DNA from: Heliocybe sulcata
Taxonomy: Eukaryota; Basidiomycota; Agaricomycetes; Gloeophyllales; Gloeophyllaceae
Direction: 5' to 3'
DNA length: 64,000 bases
Assembly (NCBI GenBank): GCA_004369045.1
Contig: ML213516.1
Coordinates: forward strand, 137,250 to 201,249
The position numbers and the translations under genes are program-made. Of the stretch, positions 24,740 to 36,364 are shown piece after piece. Positions within the stretch are counted from its first letter, which is position 1; each line of letters opens with the position of its first letter. The notes under the pieces are model-generated. The model worked only from the letters and a program-made list of their open reading frames with translations, did no database searches and was not told where the DNA came from.

Positions 24740-27700
24740 GAGACTTCTAACAAGAGGTCGCGTATTTGATTATTCCTAGGTATAATAAGCAAGACTTGCT
24801 GGGAGAGTTCAGCGATCTACAGCGACGCACAAGTGAGTTGCGGTCGCCGACTCACGTTATGCAAGAAAGAGGGGCGGAAATAGGGCGACCCCGAGGATAT
24901 AGGTAAAAAGCAAGATCAGGCAGAGCCAGGTAGGTGTGAATGTGTCCTTGACTATCCAAAACACAGCGACCAGCCTTTATCCTGCCACCGGAGGACGATG
25001 GTAGGTCCAGGGTCGAATGAAACATGCGTTAGGAACCTCCGGAGTTATGAACGGAGGGAAACTTGGGGCTCGGTCTCGAAGAGAACCCGAGTAGGGGTTG
25101 GTTAGGGAAATATCAGGGCACATTTCAGCGGACATCTGATAATCAACTCGGGTATGATTTCGGAGCAAGAAGAAGACCCGAAGCATGCGTTCACCAATCG
25201 CAGTAAGCTGTCCAACAGGCATTTGACGGTCTCTATACGACTTCGCAGTAGCGTGGGTGACTGGTGCAATATTAGCCTATATGCAATGAAGCGAATTGGT
25301 CTGGGGATGTTAGAGGATAACTCTTGCGACGGCAGTGAGCTACCTCTCTACAAGAAACATATGTGAGACTGCCGTAATCGAACGGTGAAGATGGTTCAAT
25401 GGTGACTGCGCCAGGCCTTATGACTTTTAAGGATGCCACGATCGCCCACCCGGCGAATTCCGGTCATGCAACTTACGACCGGCGCTACTCGGGCATCAGT
25501 TAATTATTAGACCAAGCCTTGACGCTGAAACTTACCCTCTGCTGTGCTGCTCAGAGGACTGCTTCGGATATTATGCTGAACATCTCGGTTCAACGACGGC
25601 TCGGATGCTGTAAGCCATGCAGTCATCACTGCATGCGCCTAGAAACAGCACCTCGCACGCCATATCCAGACATGGGCGTGGTGGCACCCACTTTCCGAGT
25701 TGTACATGCAGAATAGGTTGCAGAGTGTAAGTGCCACGCTTTCACAGAGCTTCAGCCATATCTTGTCTATGACTGACCATTATTGGAGACCGCTCTAGCA
25801 TATGTCCCGATTCGTTACTTCAACAGCTGAGAGTCAGGGACTTCTGGCCATCCTCCTTACATGAGGTCGTCTTCAGCTGGTCTATGATGCAAGCGAACCA
25901 AGCCAGGATGGCATGCTTACTTCCTGCCAGAGCGATACCCAGCGTCGTGCATCTAATAGCTCCTGAGGCTTGCATTCTCTAGCGGCATAATCTTGAACAA
26001 GCAGCACCGGTGTTCAAATAACGAAATACGCAGTTCGCCGGATTCAGGTATCCCATCACGCAGAGTAATTGCTCGGCCAGGCTTCCCCGAAACCCCGAGG
26101 GTGCTGTGACCACCGCATGATTTCTTCACTAATCTCTGCTTATTGTCTTGAATAATATTCGGCGAACTCCAAATGTTCGACCTCTTACTCCGTCCTCAAG
26201 GCGTCATAGATGTTTCAACGTAGAAAGCAGAGGCACAAGACACCTCACCTTCCTGCTGAGGATTCCCTCCGTGTACATCGGAGCCGCCCGGCAGCCAGGA
26301 TCGCGACGGAGCAAGCACCCGACCTGTACGGCCTTTCTTGAATCAGAACCGCGCTGGCGACTGGGTTTCTCTATCTGCCTTTGAATCTGGTGCTTCCACC
26401 GCCGCCCCGACATCCCCGTCGTCGCCGCGTTCAGAACGTGCGATGATCTCCTCGCTGGTCGATTTCGTCCAGTTAGGCTGCTTATGCCCCTCCCCTCCCG
26501 GAGAGTACGGAATCTACGGCTCGACTCAGTGGAAAGTGGTTCTTTAACATACGTTGAGGGCGGAAACGGATATCTCGGTGTCGATCTTGAACCGGATCGC
26601 GCGGGCACGCGGGTCCACTCGAATAGTGGCTGCAGTCCTTCGTCCTGTCTTCCATCGATCTTGGCCTGGAAGAGGCTGACGGAAGATGACCAAAATACCC
26701 TTCCATGTAATTATCTGAGCAAGCCGCGCGTCTGGATGTTCAAGCGCATCTTCGGGCTCGCGACTTGTACTGGATTTCATCCCGGAGTTTATAGACATTC
26801 GGGGTCGGAAGCAATGATAAGCCACGCAGCTGGTGGTGTATTCTGACCCCTTGGCCTTGTCGTCTCCACCAAGTCATGGATCGTCTATCCTAGCACGTAC
26901 CTGTCAGCATTGCTCATCTACCTCAGATGTTCTTTGATTTTCCGGAATGCTTAAAACTTAGGCGACCGCTCGGCGCTGCGAGAACTCATTCGTCCCTGAA
27001 TGCATCCTGTAGGCTGTAGCCGTGCATGTCGGATGGCAGTAAGCCGAGGAGGGGCGCAGCGTGGCATAAATCTGGGTCCTCTTCCCGATACTGGTGCCAT
27101 CCCGTCGGGTTCACGCCTTGACGTGACTTACCGCTTGCATGGACTATAGGCCCCCAATGTTACCGCTATACATAACGGTTTCGCTGTCTTGGCCATGGCG
27201 CTACTTTTATGAACCGCAATATGTCACACGCCCTATTAGCGGTCCCACGACGCGCGTTGTTTGGTCAACCATTTGCTTCAGTCATGTCACTACGAGAGTC
27301 AAGTCCTAGTGGAAGCATCGACTACCAGTGCGATTATCTGTTGCTCTCTACGTCATTGTCTGTACCTCGGAAGTCTTCAACCGGGCTTTACCCAAGGAGG
27401 GGATCCTTCGTATGAAGACGCTTCGTGAGATATCGAAGAATCCATCAACGACGCCCGGTGCCCTTACACATATGCATGGCGTATTCTATCACTGTCACCC
27501 CGTCCCATGAGTCTCCTCACGGCGTTTGTCAAGCTTACCTACGTTCCGGGCAGTCTCGCGTATGTGGCACGCCTGGGCGATTCTTGACAAGACCCATAGC
27601 GGGGCACAACCATGGATACTATTTTACCGTGGATCGCGCGAATGTCTCCCACTCTGAGTGCTGAGAAATGGAAGATCGGCGGCAGGAGTGGCGGCAGAGA

Positions 27701-28134
27701 TCTGTCGAGCGGGCGTCTAATGCCATTCACAGTTTCATTTCCCTTAATTGACAGTTGACAGCCTTCCTGGACTACTGAGTTGGCGGGCATTGACCAAGTA
27801 CAGCTAGCTCTACAAGGCGGGTTGCGGGTGCGGAGAAGTGACCTTTTCGATGAGACTTTAGATTCCATGTGTATTTGGGAAATCCACCTGCCCCGAAGGG
27901 CCCGGTGCACCGTGATGGGCTTATCTACTCTATCAACCTCCCCTTCAGGACCGATCACGCATGCGTACACTCTAGGTGAAACACGAAGTGCTCACTGGAT
28001 CTGAGAACAGCCTATACCGCTTTTGCCTGCGGCTGCCCTATGATGAAGCTATAATATCTCATGGTGCGTGCATTCAACGCAGACATTCTTGCAAGGAGGC
28101 CGTCCTCTCACAAAGACTCTGTTCACTGTTCAAG
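24740..28134. other. Gene-poor 3.4-kb region with broken short ORFs
   Basis: No reading frame here resembles a known family, and none extends far once splice sites are considered. Short frames occur on both strands, and stretches with several clustered stops suggest non-coding or decayed DNA. One minus-strand exon pair (26343-26825) looks better than background and is listed separately. No terminal repeat or transposase motif was recognised. It lies between the MFS transporter promoter and the UbiA gene. Confidence 0.45.
26343..26825 (-). other. Possible exon pair of an unidentified gene or gene remnant
   Basis: On the minus strand a frame ending RFKIDTEISVSALN meets a GTATGT donor. A 39-nt intron (26514-26552) ending CCGTAG leads to IPYSPGGEGHKQPNWTKSTS and on to a stop at 26343. 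The join preserves phase and the second exon is open to its stop, which is why I note it. Upstream exons and a start could not be found, and the product is not recognised. It may be the 3' end of a small gene, a remnant, or chance. Confidence 0.25.
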
Positions 28135-29260
28135 ATGGCAAGGCCTTCATTGTGTCTTCCCCTCCGCCCGTCTTTTTCTTGCATTCATGCGAATAAAATC
28201 CTTCTTGGGCAGCTTCTTTTTGTTCACGAGTTTCGACGTCTCTTCCGTGCCGCAAGTAACGTATTTTGGACATTGTTCTTGTTCACGAAATCTGATTACA
28301 AGACAATAATGCTGCCTATAGTAGGTTGTCCTCCACCGCACACTGTTCCTGCGCAGCTAATTCATGTCGTCAGATGGCTTGCGTTCTAGCGACATGTCCC
28401 GATTTGGAGCCAGGAAATCTCTCTCTGTCCATCTTGTGGACATGGCTTCATCTTCTGCAGTTCTGCGTCTCGAATCAGACCCTCAGCGTTGACGAAGATG
28501 CCGCGAACAAGCCTTGGCGGCCACTGCCATCCGGGCGCATCTCCATTGCCACCGCTGAGACGCTCCGCTGGTGGATGACTCCACTATGTATCGCGTATTC
28601 GGCTCGCCAAGGCGTCTTACTTCCCAGCATCGCATTGACTGTCATGACATACGTACACAACGAACTCGGGTTCCATTCCGGATGGTTGGGGAAGAACGTG
28701 TGTAGTGCTCTTGGATACATGGCATTCGAGTGGGGGGCTATTGCGATAGCTTCGTCGTCACGTCTACTCAGTAAGCCGTCCTTTGATTAGCTGCTGAGTT
28801 TGTTGACATATTCTGCAGATATTCCCGCCCAACATTGGACCAACGTCATCAACGCGGTCGCCATTTCTGGCCTTCTCTTGCTTACGACCATTCACGCGCA
28901 GGATTTCAAGGACGTCGTGGGCGATCGCCTCCAAGGAAGGAGAACGCTTCCTATCGCCATGCCAAGCTTGTCACGTACCTCCCTATTTGTTGCTATGTCT
29001 TTTTGGTCGTTCTTGCTGCCTCAGCTATGGCAAGTGGACCTTTCCATAGCCCTCCCGTTCGGAGCGCTGGGATTCCTGGTCGGTCTCCAGTGTTATTGGT
29101 ACCGATCTGCCAAAGCAGATCGAATCATGTATATGATTTACAATGTGCGTCCTGCTGAGTCCATACTCCCTGTTTCTATCAGTACTCACAAGACCTGCAG
29201 GTTTGGCTTGGATGGGCATTAATACTGCCGGTTTTGGGGCATCGATATCAACGCACTTGA
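28135..29260 (+). CDS. UbiA-family integral membrane prenyltransferase
   Basis: A multi-span aromatic prenyltransferase or UbiA-type terpene cyclase of the kind common in agaricomycetes. The start is ATG at 28135 (MARPSLCLPL). Exon 1 ends FLFTKSDYKTIMLPI; an intron of about 54 nt containing GCTAATTC leads to MACVLATCPDLEPGN. The first Asp-rich motif is NQTLSVDEDAANKPWRPLPS with GRI, which binds the magnesium-diphosphate of the prenyl donor. After an intron, the second Asp-rich motif is DFKDVVGDRLQGRRTLP. The last exon reads VWLGWALILPVLGHRYQRT and stops at 29260. About seven hydrophobic segments, in the endoplasmic reticulum or another membrane. Acceptor and product unknown. It sits alone at the edge of a gene-poor region; in other fungi such genes are often in terpenoid or meroterpenoid clusters, but no partner enzyme is evident next to it. 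Confidence 0.85.
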
Positions 29261-30370
29261 TTCTCTTGTGTACGTCTTATGCATTTTGCTACGCGGCCTA
29301 TATGATCTTACGCACTTTATAGGTCGGGGTTTATTCTCGGTACTCTCGCTGTTAGGGATATTCCCTATCTCTACATTCACGTATAATAATGCCACTACGC
29401 TACGACCTTATAGTCACGTCTCTGACGATAAAGAATAAGCTCGGTCTCTATACAGCGGGACATGTTTAGCTTACGAGTTTCATATACGAACATCCTAGTC
29501 TACCGTATAAAGTATTTTACCTTGAGTCGATGACATTTCGACACGAGGCGCAGCACCTTACCTAGCACACCGAGAAAGATATTCATTCGGAAGGGAAGGC
29601 CAGGTGGGCGGTGGGCACTGCCATGCTCTCTTGAATATAACATCCGTTTCTCCACCCATGTAGTGGAAGGGTTCGTGTTATTGCTCACCTACTTGGTTCC
29701 ACTGATGATATGTCCGCCAGCAAATTTATAGTTCGCATGTCCAGGTAAAACTCCGGCACTCTGGTTAGGGTTGCCGCTAGCTTGAGGTCGGCTCTTGGAA
29801 GGTAGGCCAAAAGGTACTGTGCGCAGGAGACAGCCCGTCGCAGCACTTCAATCATTCTGCAGTAAGTGATAGAATATGGACAGACTGCCCTACCTGATAT
29901 CTAAAACTGTGTACTCCGTTGTTTCGTCTAAGTCGGGCGGTTCCACAGCCCCCACCGTAGAGGTACCTCATTCAAGAGCGTCGACAGCTAATGGCGCCCA
30001 CGGCAAATCCCGGACATATATGGGCAGTCCGTGTTCAGGTGGACGTACCGTAGCAACAATTTATCTCCGTCTGACGTTCGCGATTTGTTGTTTCATGTAC
30101 GCCATGGCACGAAATACATCAAACTTCGACAGACCATTTGTACCTTGGCTCATAGAGTGCATCCACGATGACGCGAAGCGTCCGCGCGGCCACTGTGCAA
30201 AATGCCCTCCTGAAGGCACAGGAGGCAATAATAAAATACATTGACGATACTTTTCAGAGCTAGGTAAATTTCAAGTACATGCACTGCAGAAGTTTGCGCA
30301 GTCGGGATCTCCCAACATTACCCCCGGCGGGTTACTACGTACTCTCTTCTTCATCCTCCTCCGGCCGCCT
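29261..30370. other. Gene-free stretch between UbiA and tRNA ligase
   Basis: Convergent 3' flanks. Short ORFs such as 29876-30244 (+) have no recognisable product, no clear splice partners and no repeats. Nothing further seen. Confidence 0.45.
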
Positions 30371-33103
30371 TTAGTTCATCAAGCCTTTCACAGTTCCTTG
30401 CACACGTGCTTCTTGTAGAGGTATAGAGCCAATGGAAGCGTCCTTCTCACCCTCCCTCCATTTCTCCACCAACGCCTTCGCTTCAACAGGTGCGATGTCT
30501 CTGTCTGCCGTCCCTACGGTGATGTGCAGGTGCTCCCGCACTTCGTATGGCAGTTTTGACACGAGCTCCCCTCCCTCCTGCTGTTGCGCATCTCCTTCTG
30601 AGACGACCTGCAGGTTCTCCACGGCAATAGCCATAACTCTATCGTTCCATACCAGATCACCTAGCTTGAAGTCAAGGAGCGGGGCCGTAGGTAGTCTGTG
30701 GATATTCATGCACCGTTCCCAAAGCTCCGACTCGGTAGGCAGTGAGTTGGAATGCACGATGGTAATATGCGGCCGTTTCGCAATGCGATTCTTGTCTCGC
30801 ATCGTCGAGTACAGCTTGACAGCCGACTCGGGCACATCGGAACCCGGGCTGTCGAAAATACGGCCGAGAACCTGCTCAAGGTCGAACTCGGGGAGTAGCG
30901 CGAAATACCGAGGGGTGGGCGGTGCTTTCTTGGCCTTCTCCTTGGGCTTCTTCATCCTGGGTGCATACCCCTTCGCCACTTGCAGGGCCTCCTCGATCTT
31001 CTCAGGTGTAGGTCGCGGTAGACCCAAGACATTGACACATGCATCGACAGCCTTGCTCAGTGCCTGTTCAGGCGTGTCGTCAAAGCTCATCTCGACGGAG
31101 ACATCAACCTCCTCATCGTCGAGCTCTTCCGCATTATGTAAAAATTGCCAGATGACGTCCTCATGCGCTTTTCCGAGAGTGTCGGCGCGTAGAGTTTGGT
31201 GATTCTCCCCGCGCGCATAAACCCGATCCCCGCAGATACGGTGAATCGCTGCCAGTGGCTGGTCGAGGGACCAATTGAGCGCCATGAGCCTGACAGGAGT
31301 GTCGAACGACTTTGTAGCATCTCGGAGCTGCTGTCGATGCTGCTTGAGGTGGTTGTTCCTGCGGCGTATTACAGGTCCTATTAGCAAAAATGGTTGACAG
31401 ACATGTCGATCCTTACTTGTCGGCGATCACGACGTCGTGTTTCTTCAGAAGGTCGACGACATTTTTGATGAATACAGGCGCAGGCTTTTTGGCTTGGACA
31501 TCGTCGCTCTGAGTATGGCCAAAGCCGAAAAGGTGAACCAGCGCCACAGATATCGCAGTTTTGCCTTCAAGGAGTCGTAAGTCTGGGTGTTTGCCCGATG
31601 AGAACGGAAAAAGCGACTCACCACACCCTGGCACGGCGATTGGTACGATGATGGTCTTGCTAAAGTCCTTGCGTTCCGCACCCGTGATCCCATATTCATC
31701 CGGTTTCTGTGACGTCTCGGTTTGCAGGGCTGTCTTCCCCTCCTCGGCCTTCAGCCACTGTAGGAACCGTTCCCGCGTCGCAATAATTCCATGTCCAGCA
31801 CTGAAACCTTCGAACTGCTTGGGATCCTTTTTGATCTCTTCGATTACCCAACGAACATACAGTCTCGTCTCGGGTCTCTTCATTTTCGCTTTGCTGACGC
31901 TGCCAGGCCTTAGCGCATTCTTCTTGGATAACAGGGTTCTAGTGACTTCTCGCCAATCCCGGTACATCATGTACGGCTCGTCGAATTTCACTTTGAAGAA
32001 AAATGACGAGCCAGGCGGGTAAGGCGAAACAGTGGCGGGCTGGTTAGCCTTCTCCGTCGGTGGTTCCGTGACGTGCGTGCGTACAACGAAGCCTTCAACC
32101 GACTCGCCGTTCCACGAGCCTGACTTTGCGACCTTGTCCGTGAACTCCTTGACTTCCTGGATGGTCTTGAGTGTTGTATATGCGGTCTCGATGAAGCCCC
32201 ATTCTTTTGCGAAGGAGTTGACTACATCAGGGGGCATCGTCATGAACGCCTTTGTGCATTTATTGATACCGTGAAGATGCAAGCCGGTCTTTTCGGGAGG
32301 GTATGGCAGAACATGTTCCTCAAACTCGTCGTCGCAGAGCTAGAAGAACATTCATGGATGTCAGACCGCTGACAGAATCAGTCATGTGCCTGTTACCTCG
32401 GCGGCAGCAGTCCAGTTGTTTTCCCATAAAGCTTTGGCCAGTTGTTCTTCCGTTTTGCCCGTTTTCTCGAATTGTTTTCTGAGCCACCACTCACCTCTTG
32501 CTGCGTGACTCTCCCCCTCACCCCGCGCGCCAACGGAGTGTTTAGACGTGACAATGAGTTTCTCGGGCGTCAGGGCAGCTATGAATATTATGCATCCGTT
32601 TGACTTCAGCGTCAGGGTGTACGGAGAGGCGGTATGCGACTCAATTGATGACCACTACGCACAACACAGCGTCAGACTCATTCTTTCGTTCATGACGACC
32701 GTATAATGATTGCGCTCGGAGTAGGTACTAGTGCGCGTGACGAACCTCCGTTCGAGGACTGCATGTGCGTTCCTGTGGCCAATACAAACGAATTTCCACT
32801 TACCCTTGTCCAAGGTACCTCTCCGATGTTAAAGAACTTATCGTAACCACGGACGACAATACGATGCTTTATGCCGTCTCCCTGATCTTCTAACTCTTCG
32901 GTAAACAGTCCCCTAGCCAGGGTCGGGAACGGGCACGGAATATTATTGTATTTGTATTCATTCATCTTCCAGCTTCTGACGCTGACGCTAGGCTGCGCCG
33001 GCGCCTGGAACACCGTTGACCTGACGAGTTTCGGAGACTTCTTCGAGAGCCGCGCGAGCTCCTCGATGAGATCCGAGTCCTCCTTGGAGTACTGCGAAGA
33101 CAT
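30371..33103 (-). CDS. TRL1: Fungal tRNA ligase Trl1 (adenylyltransferase-kinase-cyclic phosphodiesterase)
   Basis: The three-domain enzyme that heals and seals tRNA exons after intron removal and, in fungi, spliced HAC1 mRNA in the unfolded-protein response. N-terminal ligase part: HRIVVRGYDKFFNIGEVPWT, then LKSNGCIIFIAALTPEKL and the downstream FVVRTHV and FFKVKF blocks of the nucleotidyltransferase fold. Kinase part: the Walker A loop is split by an intron and reads PIAVPGCGKTAISVALVHLF. C-terminal phosphodiesterase: HITIVHSNSL and HLHITVGTADRDI carry the two His-x-Thr motifs. The start is placed at 33103 (MSSQYSKEDSDL). The frame stays open upstream to 33268 with an Arg-rich extension that I consider untranslated. 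At least four introns. An essential enzyme in yeasts. Divergent from the FAD monooxygenase, 800 bp away. Confidence 0.93.
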
Positions 33104-33900
33104 AGCGCGCGTCCGGAGTTGACGGAGAGAGCTGAAACAATCCTTGCAGAGGCCAAAGGCTCTCCGCCCAACAGGGCGTCTGACAGCAAAGTGGAATAGA
33201 ATATTGAAATGAGATTTGCGAATATGCAACGTTAGGGTACAGTCTTGAGTCAATGACCGAGGCGTCATAATCAGACTCCCAACCAGACTATTCTGTCCGG
33301 CTTAATCCGTGATTGGGGCCCAGCTTCACCAAAAGATCCACACCTCCCACGGTAAGTATTTCGTTATTATTACAGCCGGAAATTCAGGAACTACTATAGT
33401 GTACGTGTGTCTGATGTCTATTGTCTCCGCAGCTTGCCCTTCAGTGCCTCACGTCGAGGCCAAAGCAACGCATTAACCTCTATAACAGGATACAGGTCCA
33501 TACAAGGCTCCAGCTTTCATGCAAATGGTTTATTGCTTTACTTGCATGCGCCCGCATCCCGGAGTCGGATCATTCGACGAAAACTTGCTGTATGGAAGCG
33601 AGAGGCGATATGATGGACAGGTGTTTGTCCAAGAGCATGCATGAGTGCTCGCGTTCGTTCCAAACGGACTCTCCTGCCACGAATCGCCCGTCCCTCAACA
33701 TAGAATATCGGGCATGGCGGGCAGGCCCCATCTTAGCATGTCTTTCGGGCCCGCCACGCATACAGGGAATCCTATTTCTGAAGGACAGTCTTGCCGACGT
33801 GAGTTGGTGTTCCGTGTATCACTGGACCGTCCTATAACTAGCGGGGTCGTTCCAAAATTTCCCATCCGAACTGACCATATTCCCAACAGACTCGGCGCTC
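33104..33900. other. Divergent intergenic region, tRNA ligase / FAD monooxygenase
   Basis: About 800 bp between two divergent start codons. Short overlapping ORFs on both strands show no family resemblance. No TATA or repeat stands out. Confidence 0.45.
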
Positions 33901-35814
33901 ATGGCTTCTTTCTCAAGAACGGCGTCGGTCTCTCTCCAGTTCATAATTATAGGTGGCGGGGTTGCAGGGTTGGCGTCTGCTTTTGCCCTCCGGAAGGCCG
34001 GCCATCAGGTTCTCCTGCTTGAGAAGGCCTCCGGCCCTGCAAAGGTACGTCTATCCAGACTGATTGAGCGACGGCCTTCTGACTGATATCACATCAACAG
34101 GAGGGCTGTGGATTCCGGTCCCCCCCTAATATGTCCCGTATACTTGAGCGCTGGGGTCTAGGTGCTGAGTTAGCCCAGTACGCTATCAAGGGGTCTGAGA
34201 TCTCCTTCAGACTCGGTGGGTAGATCATTTCCGCTCATGTGCTTCAATCATTCACACTGGTACTTCCTGTTCCGTCCAGCCGAGACGGGAGAGAAAGTTG
34301 GAGCCATGGTATTCCACGAAGAGATTATGAAAGGATTTGGAGCTGACTGGCTCTACCTTCAGGCAATTTAATCCTACACTGAGGTGGCCGAGCCTAACTA
34401 ACGCATACACTTTTCATAACAGTATGGCGATATCTGCGAGTGGCTGCATGACCTCGCGATTGAAGCAGGTGCCACAATCAGATACGGGTGTGAGGTGGTC
34501 AGCATCGACCCATACCGAGTATCAGCAACGCTGTCCAGTGGAGAAACCATCAGAGCAGACTTGATGATTGGCGCGGATGGTTTGTCAAGTCTCGTCCGCC
34601 GCTCGGTTGTTGGACGCACTTCACTCAGTTCGCACAACACGTCTCAACTTTACATCACAAGGTTCGATACTGCAAGCAGATTTCTTGATTCGTCGACTAA
34701 CTACTATATCCCGCCCCCGCAGCGGATATGTCAGCGCTGACGTTATCAAGAGGCATCATATTTTGCGTGATCTCCTGTATGGACCTGAGGTAAGCCTTGT
34801 TCTTCGCTCGCTCAAAGATGGCTTGCAAAGCTCTATTTGCAGATGCCCATGTGGATGGGCGACCGCTATACGATCTACGGACACGCCATCGTTAGTACCT
34901 TCATTGCAATCCTTCATTCGTGTTTTCATCCGTTTCATGCCCGCTAGCATGGATATCAGGCTTATTCCGTAACTATTGCTGCGCCACTGCGTCGTCCATA
35001 TAGACCATCCGGCAAAGGTCAAGTTCCCGAGTTGGACGTCGATCGAGATTCCTTGGAGCCGAGGTACGAATTAATATGCGTCAATTAACCTCGCACTAAC
35101 TTATCAGTGGCCTGATAGACTACGACTCCTTCTCGACTTGATGACGATAAGTGACGTTGCCACTCCTCCGAGCCAAGAGCCGCTCGAGAGCCTCGTGCAC
35201 GACTCGGGCAAGGTCATCTTAATCGGCTCAGCTGCCAACTTAATTCCTGTGCGTTATTTTTCCACATGTATCTCGTCCTGACATGCCACTAATTGTTATA
35301 TGGTCTCCTGTGTCGCGAACAGCCTTGCCAGACGCAGGATGCCGCTACTGGCATTGAAGACGCAGCAACACTAGGCAATCTCTTTTCTCGCCTCCGCTCG
35401 TCGGAGCAAATCCCTTCTCTCATATCGGCGTATGAGGAAATCCGACAGCCTCGGCTAGCGGAGGTCTTACCCTCCGAGTTACGCAAGCAGCAACAGGTCA
35501 CCCTGCCCGCGGACAGCGACGCCAGGGTGATAAGAGACAATGGCCTGCGCGCCGTGCTGGCACAGGCGGTGCTCGACTGGGAGCAGGCCGACGAGGAGCT
35601 CCTGCGGTCGCAGTGGGAGGAGTATATCCGCATGTTCAACTATGATGCGGACGAGGTTGCGGATGATTGGTGGATCAAGTGGGGGAAGCTGATGGACGTC
35701 GAGCAGCAGAATCGGCACGAGGAGAGTATGAGGCTGCAAGCCGGGCTGTCTGCTGCCCAGATGCAGATTTCCGTGTCGCGAGTGTCGGACAGGAGGATGG
35801 GAATGCGGGCTTAG
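33901..35814 (+). CDS. FAD-dependent monooxygenase (salicylate-hydroxylase-like)
   Basis: A group A flavoprotein hydroxylase fold, NAD(P)H dependent, of the kind acting on aromatic or terpenoid substrates. The start is ATG at 33901. The dinucleotide-binding motif IIIGGGVAGLASAFALRKAG is complete, with LLEKASGPAK ending the first Rossmann unit. The next exons read GCGFRSPPNMSRILERWGLG, YGDICEWLHDLAIEAGA and IRADLMIGADGLSSLVRRSV (the GADG..S..R motif). The third motif is atypical: ILIGSAANLIP stands where LIGDAAHP is expected, so the Asp that contacts FAD ribityl is Ser. QDAATGIEDAATLGNLF follows. A charged C-terminal tail of about 120 residues (WEQADEELLRSQWEEYIRMF) ends at 35814. Roughly seven introns. 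The substrate is unknown. The substitution could mean altered flavin binding or a shifted splice site. Confidence 0.82.
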
Positions 35815-36364
35815 TCTTGACGGCCTTGTGTCGTCACCGTCGAAGACTCTTCTTCTATGATCTATGGCCGCAGACAAGTACTTCCGCCGCAAGCAGCTTT
35901 CGATGTCGATATATTAACTAGACAGGTCTAAAGACATGTACAGCCTCGGTTAGTCCGGAAGGATCTGTTATCGACTGTCCTCCTTCTTGTCTTCTAATAT
36001 CTACGCCACGCGAGGGTAGACTAGTATTAGCGTATAGCGAGTTAGCAATGTCCCTATTATCAGTATAATTGTAATGTTCATAACAGATCCCTTGCCGGAT
36101 CAGTAGTGTACTTTATATTTTGTTATTGTGGGAATACTCCCACAAGCCCCGGTTACGCGCCACCGCCTTATTAACATCTCTTGCTGCGACTAGAATCCGG
36201 CGTGCCAAGGCCTCCCTGAACCACTTGTATCGCGCCTATGCGCTAGTAAAAGAATCCGAAGATACTTGCGCATTGCCAGAGGTCTAATCACTCGTTGCTT
36301 AATCCAGCGCGAGCGTGGTGAGGAGGTCCGAACCATCGTATAATTCCCCCGGAACACAATCGAG
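35815..36364. other. Intergenic stretch upstream of EXO70
   Basis: 550 bp with AT-rich parts. Overlapping minus-strand ORFs at 36190-36505 run antisense to the first EXO70 exons and have no family support. Nothing else seen. Confidence 0.45.

Noticed and set aside
24740-28134. LTR retrotransposon or other large mobile element in the gene-poor tract
   Set aside because: No reverse transcriptase, integrase or transposase motif and no terminal repeats were recognised by reading.
33104-33268. N-terminal extension of tRNA ligase
   Set aside because: The frame is open, but the sequence is Arg-rich and unlike the family; MSSQYSKEDSDL at 33103 is a natural start.
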